From assembly GCA_903819595.1 (NCBI GenBank), contig CAIJED010000377.1, forward strand, positions 1-46,248: 46,248 bases of DNA, written 5' to 3'. The translations under genes and the position numbers were made by a program. The notes under the pieces are model-generated. The model had not been told where the DNA came from, searched no databases, and worked only from the letters and a program-made list of their open reading frames with translations. Below, piece after piece: positions 43,110 to 46,248 of the stretch. The first letter of the stretch is position 1. Each line of letters starts with the position of its first letter. Source of the DNA: an uncultured Methanomicrobiales archaeon (GTDB lineage Archaea > Halobacteriota > Methanomicrobia > Methanomicrobiales > Methanospirillaceae).

Positions 43110-43907
43110 ATGAGGAAATCCATTCAACACGGAGCCAAGATACCACCGATGTTAACCAGGAGCGAACAAGACCGGTACCATCGCCAGATATTACTTATCG
43201 GTGAGGAGGGACAGGAGAAACTGAAATCTGCACGGGTGGTCATCGCCGGTGCCGGGGGGCTCGGGTGTCCGGTGGCCACCTATCTCGCTGTTGCCGGTGT
43301 AGGCCATATACGGATCATTGACCATGACACGGTCGATCGTTCGAATCTGAACCGTCAGATCCTTTTCTGGGACAAGGATATCGGGTTGGCAAAAACCTGG
43401 TCCGCAGGTGAAAAACTTAAATCGATCAATCCCGATATCGAAATCGATGCGGTCCAGGCGACCATCGATGATAAAACTGCACCCGGACTTGTCAGAGATG
43501 TGGATGCAATCGTTGATGCGATGGACAATTACCCTGCCCGGTACCTTCTGAATCATCTTGCCTGTACATTCGGTATACCTTTGTTCCATGGGGCGATAAG
43601 GGGGTTCGACGGACAGGTGACTTCAATTATACCGGGAAAGACCGCCTGCCTGGCCTGTATATTCCCGGAAGCCCCCCCAATAGAAATATCCCCTGTCATC
43701 GGGGTCACACCAGGTCTCATTGGTATGATACAGGCAAATGAAGTGATCAAATACCTGCTCGGTACGGGTGAACTGCTCACAAACAGGCTTTTAATTTGGG
43801 ATGGGCTGCGTTCATCTATTGAGACGATCCAGGTTGAACGAGATCCGTACTGCAGAGAATGCAGCCATCTATACAATGACGGGGTTATGAGGGAGAAATT
43901 GAAATGA
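43110..43907 (+). CDS. E1-like adenylyltransferase (ThiF/MoeB/UbaA family)
   Basis: This enzyme adenylates the C-terminal glycine of ubiquitin-like sulfur carriers. The core is MLTRSEQDRYHRQILLIG, the nucleotide loop VVIAGAGGLGCPVATYLAVAG, DHDTVDRSNLNRQILF and DAMDNYPARYLLN. A zinc site is made of CLAC in PGKTACLACIF and CREC near the end. By eye, the position of the MoeB/UbaA Cys that can receive the carrier (before the xxxVxxPxxG helix) is Ile here (PIEISPVIGVTPGLIG). It overlaps the following carrier gene by four bases (ATGA). The start is ATG 43110; ATG 43149 would remove 13 residues and fits the core better, but no ribosome site favours it. Confidence 0.88.
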   Translation: MRKSIQHGAKIPPMLTRSEQDRYHRQILLIGEEGQEKLKSARVVIAGAGGLGCPVATYLAVAGVGHIRIIDHDTVDRSNLNRQILFWDKDIGLAKTWSAGEKLKSINPDIEIDAVQATIDDKTAPGLVRDVDAIVDAMDNYPARYLLNHLACTFGIPLFHGAIRGFDGQVTSIIPGKTACLACIFPEAPPIEISPVIGVTPGLIGMIQANEVIKYLLGTGELLTNRLLIWDGLRSSIETIQVERDPYCRECSHLYNDGVMREKLK

Positions 43908-44182
43908 ACGTCCGTGTTAAGGCATTTGCAAGGTTTCGAGAGATAATAGGGAGTGAAAACACCCTTCAACTTAATGAAGGCACCCCGGTAATCGATGCGC
44001 TGAAAACCCTTTCAGCGGGTTCATTGGATTTCAGGGATGCCTGTTTTGACAAGGAGGGAAATGTTGCGTCCCATGTGGTGCTGATGATCAACGGGAAACG
44101 GATAAGCAGCAAGGACCGGGAGAAGGTTGTGCTCCATGATGGCGACGAGCTTGCCGTCTTCCCGCCTGTCGCGGGTGGGTAG
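43904..44182 (+). CDS. MoaD/SAMP-like ubiquitin-type sulfur carrier
   Basis: The 92-residue beta-grasp protein begins MNVRVKAFARFREIIGSEN and ends DGDELAVFPPVAGG, with the diglycine tail needed for adenylation. The FPPVAGG end is the form found in MoaD and SAMP1. It overlaps the E1 gene by four bases, so the enzyme and its substrate are made together. It is directly followed by remains of moaE. MoaD and MoaE together form molybdopterin synthase, so this carrier once, and perhaps still, served molybdopterin synthesis. Confidence 0.9.
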   Translation: MNVRVKAFARFREIIGSENTLQLNEGTPVIDALKTLSAGSLDFRDACFDKEGNVASHVVLMINGKRISSKDREKVVLHDGDELAVFPPVAGG

Positions 44183-44192
44183 TTGAACAACG

Positions 44193-44540
44193 GTTGGAGA
44201 TTTCCTGGTCAGGATACAGCAGGATGATTTGGTATCAGGACACCGGGAAATAAGACAAAATCAGGAGGAACAGGTGCTATTTTCACATTTACCAGTATCG
44301 TCCATGATGATGGGATAGAATCCATGGAGATCGAGGTATACCGTGACGTAGCAGAATGGGGAATCAGCCTGTTTTCATGGATGAGGCGATGGAAATTTCC
44401 GCTTACACCGTGTTGATGGTATCCGCCAGACAGGCCTGCTCCGGGTGGGGGCCATACTGTATTGATGGTTGTCTGTGTCGGACAACGTAAAGAAGCGTTT
44501 CCCGGTCGCGAGTTTATTGTTATTGCCCCAATTGCCACCT
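44193..44540 (+). pseudogene. moaE: Degraded moaE (molybdopterin synthase large subunit)
   Basis: No single frame is open, but the three forward frames give MoaE segments in the right order. GDFLVRIQQDDLVSG (from about 44196) matches the family's start. Then GGTGAIFTFTSIVHDDGIES (from 44264), continuing MEIEVYRDVAE, matches the segment around 'GAIVTFxGxVRxxDGxxAMEIExYxxMA'. MDEAMEI (44377, another frame) and IRQTGLLRVGA (44421, third frame) resemble the 'HRxGLLxVG' region. VLMVVCVGQRKEAFPGREFI (44459) matches 'VxVVVxxxHRKEAFxAxxFI'. A TGA at about 44415 stops the middle frame. At least three shifts are needed to join the pieces. It follows the MoaD-like gene directly. It is either a true decayed gene or a cluster of sequencing errors in this stretch. 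Confidence 0.72.
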
Positions 44541-44856
44541 GCTCCCTACCACAATCTGTGTCGCACAATGGTGCCGTGGTTTGAGCATGGGGTATTTCCC
44601 AATTTTATCGTGGGACCAGATATCAAATTAAAGGGCAAACGACGAAAAGGGAAAGAAATTCAGAATTCTATCTAGTAAACTGTGCATTCAGCGGCGTTGC
44701 AGGCAAAAAAAGACCGTTTATATTTTCACTTTGGATCTGCGTGATGCCATAAGATATGATGGATGTCTCTTGTTTATCCCTGTCATATAAGAACGCGGCT
44801 GGCAGATTTCCAGGTCGATAAAAAAGTGGGTACAACCTGGATGCAGGGTCAAAAAA
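44541..44856. other. Gene-free stretch between the moaE remnant and the COG1361-type gene
   Basis: No protein-like frame is convincing here. It contains an AT-rich, A-run-bearing segment (44624-44660) and, on the minus strand, two T-runs (about 44851-44856 and 44818-44825) just after the converging gene's stop that would end that transcript. Part of it may be the 3' end of the broken moaE. Confidence 0.4.
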
Positions 44857-46152
44857 TTATGGTAATGAATTCTTCTTACGGTAGATGAATGCGTAATACA
44901 GTACCCCGATGACCCCTGCAATGATAATTGTCACGAGGATTGGATTGGAGACAACGAGCCCGATTCCCGAACGGTTAATTACATTGATCTTCACCTTCAT
45001 CGTATCAGAAATATGCGTGTTATCCATTGCATCCCGGTAGCGTATCTCTGAGTCGAGCCCATATTCTTTTGCTGTTGCCGCCTTGTCAACACTCAGCTGA
45101 AACCGGGCAGTGGCACGGTCACCGGGTTTCAGGTCACCCAAAAATGCAATATCATCCGCACTCGTGAATGGGTCGAGCGTGCTGATCCTTGCCTGTGCAC
45201 TATATATCGTCGCTGCACCCGTATTCTCATATTCTACATTGAATACGCCACCAGTTCCCGGATAGACTGTAATTGGATCTGATACGATGGCCAGGTCCAC
45301 CTTTCCACCTACCGGGACACCGATGGTCACCGGGTCTGATGTCACCGTGTCGCCATCCCGGTTCTCATAGACGACAATCATATTTACAGGATAGGTTTTT
45401 TCACCGGCATCTTTTGTGACCGTTACCTTGTAATGGGCAGTTACCGTGCTGTTCGGGGAAAAATCACCGATGAAGACGCTGCTGTCAACCGGGATTACGG
45501 GGCTTGAATTGTCTCTGATGATCTTAATCACCGCATTCTTCCCGCTCTCATAGCCCTTGTTTTTAATGATAAGATTCAGGTACCCGTCATTTCCGGCATT
45601 CAGGTGGTCCGGTTCAACATTCAACACTTCTAACGTGACCAGTGGTTTGATTTTTACGGGCAACTGGAATATCTCCGATGTCTGCCGGTAGTGATAGATG
45701 ATGCTGTCACTTCCAACCTGTTCCGCATTACTAAGATACGTGTAATTCAGTTCCAATGGGAGCATATATTCACCGGGTGGTGCGTCATTGCTAATCCGGG
45801 CGATAAATGGAACAGGTATTGACGCCCCGCCAACGATATCTCCCACCATCTGTGGGTCAGATTTAATCACCAGCGGTGCCGTGCCGCTTCTGAGACTGAC
45901 GGTCGCAAGCTTGGCGGTATTCGGTTGGTCGGCAGGACTCACAAGCGTTGACTGGATAATTTTTATATCGTTCAACCCTTTATTCTGGATGATAACCGTG
46001 ATTGTTGCGTCTTTTCCCTGGCTGAACTCATTGATCCCGGATATTGTTGCCGAGAGATCTGGTGAGCCGGACAAATATTTTGTCTCAGCCAATACCGGGC
46101 TCGTGAAAAAGGCCAGCAGAACAATGAATATTAAAATATACTTAGTTTTCAT
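44857..46152 (-). CDS. COG1361-type S-layer / surface protein
   Basis: The 431-residue protein has a signal sequence (residues 1-22, KTKYILIFIVLLAFFTSPVLA), about four Ig-like or CARDB-type strand-rich modules, and a C-terminal membrane helix (about 403-422, VTIIIAGVIGVLYYAFIY) followed by the basic end RKKNSLP. The modules contain DATITVIIQNKGLNDIKI, NDGYLNLIIKNKGYESGKNA and GGVFNVEYENTGAATIYSAQ. The N-K-G / N-T-G turn in each is typical of COG1361 proteins of the methanogen envelope. It should be anchored with most of the chain outside. In some methanogens COG1361 proteins neighbour ABC exporters; no such neighbour is visible here. Confidence 0.85.
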   Translation of the reverse strand: MKTKYILIFIVLLAFFTSPVLAETKYLSGSPDLSATISGINEFSQGKDATITVIIQNKGLNDIKIIQSTLVSPADQPNTAKLATVSLRSGTAPLVIKSDPQMVGDIVGGASIPVPFIARISNDAPPGEYMLPLELNYTYLSNAEQVGSDSIIYHYRQTSEIFQLPVKIKPLVTLEVLNVEPDHLNAGNDGYLNLIIKNKGYESGKNAVIKIIRDNSSPVIPVDSSVFIGDFSPNSTVTAHYKVTVTKDAGEKTYPVNMIVVYENRDGDTVTSDPVTIGVPVGGKVDLAIVSDPITVYPGTGGVFNVEYENTGAATIYSAQARISTLDPFTSADDIAFLGDLKPGDRATARFQLSVDKAATAKEYGLDSEIRYRDAMDNTHISDTMKVKINVINRSGIGLVVSNPILVTIIIAGVIGVLYYAFIYRKKNSLP

Positions 46153-46172
46153 GCGATATCACTTGTTGTTCT

Positions 46173-46185
46173 TGTTGTAACAACA
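46173..46185. promoter_or_regulatory. Perfect 13-base odd palindrome upstream of the COG1361-type gene
   Basis: TGTTGTAACAACA has perfectly complementary arms (TGTTGT / ACAACA) around a central A. It lies 21-33 bases before the ATG at 46152, between the start codon and a TATA-like TATTAATATC at about 46199-46208, where an operator could act. Confidence 0.3.
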
Positions 46186-46248
46186 TTTGTTTGCAGAAGA
46201 TATTAATACCTTGTTTTCCGTCAGGCTGATCTGATGAGGCGGTATATA

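Noticed and set aside
44209-44568. 119-codon minus-strand frame
   Set aside because: It is the antisense of the MoaE-like segments, which match a known family in the forward direction.
44469-44675. 68-codon forward frame after the carrier gene
   Set aside because: It runs in a different frame from the MoaE-like VLMVVCVGQRKEAF segment, has no recognisable motif and ends in a Lys-rich tail; it is more likely debris.

Overview
The window looks like chromosome from a formate-using methanogenic archaeon, most likely of the order Methanomicrobiales. The evidence is an F420-type formate dehydrogenase (fdhAB) with its transporter and sulfurtransferase, two consecutive methanofuran-biosynthesis genes (mfnD, mfnF), a YcaO-TfuA pair of the kind that thioamidates methyl-coenzyme M reductase, a B-family DNA polymerase, Mre11-Rad50, and many COG1361/PEGA/lipoprotein-type surface proteins. 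No rRNA, tRNA, CRISPR array or insertion sequence was recognised. The species call is inference from gene content.

Layout. Positions 1-5.7 kb, all leftward, hold a DNA-end-processing block: an AddB-like nuclease/helicase cut by the window edge, then rad50/sbcC and mre11/sbcD. From 5.8 to 10.1 kb come a frameshifted ORF remnant, an Imm-5-like gene, an OB-fold membrane protein with the formate transporter fdhC, and pyrK-pyrD. From 10.2 to 13.5 kb run mdh and polB, overlapping. From 13.6 to 19.5 kb lie a small anchored surface protein, a CbiA/CfbB-type amidotransferase, ilvD, a 63-residue zinc-knuckle protein, a SemiSWEET-like transporter, a zinc-ribbon RDD protein and a lipoprotein. From 19.8 to 23.6 kb is an ABC-2 export system whose larger permease carries a PrsW-like intramembrane-protease domain. 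From 23.7 to 30.2 kb are rpiA, a PEGA surface protein, surE, mfnD-mfnF and a pair of small genes that overlap on opposite strands. From 30.4 to 33.7 kb is fdhAB.

From 34 to 44.5 kb the theme is sulfur chemistry. It holds a tandem-repeat secreted protein, YcaO-TfuA, quinolinate synthase (an Fe-S enzyme), a ubiquitin-like sulfur carrier with a TtuA-like tRNA thiolase, a SufS-type cysteine desulfurase abutting fdhD, and in the opposite direction iscS-iscU, an E1-like enzyme and a second sulfur carrier. Directly after the last of these is what I read as a broken moaE (molybdopterin synthase large subunit), spread over all three forward frames. The window ends with a COG1361-type surface protein.

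How they work together. Formate enters through FdhC and is oxidised by FdhAB, whose molybdopterin cofactor needs sulfur delivered by a desulfurase through FdhD. The IscS/IscU and E1/ubiquitin-like genes supply Fe-S clusters and activated sulfur for FdhAB, NadA, IlvD, TtuA and molybdopterin. Several promoters sit 25-35 bases before the start codon, which suggests leaderless or very short-leader transcripts.
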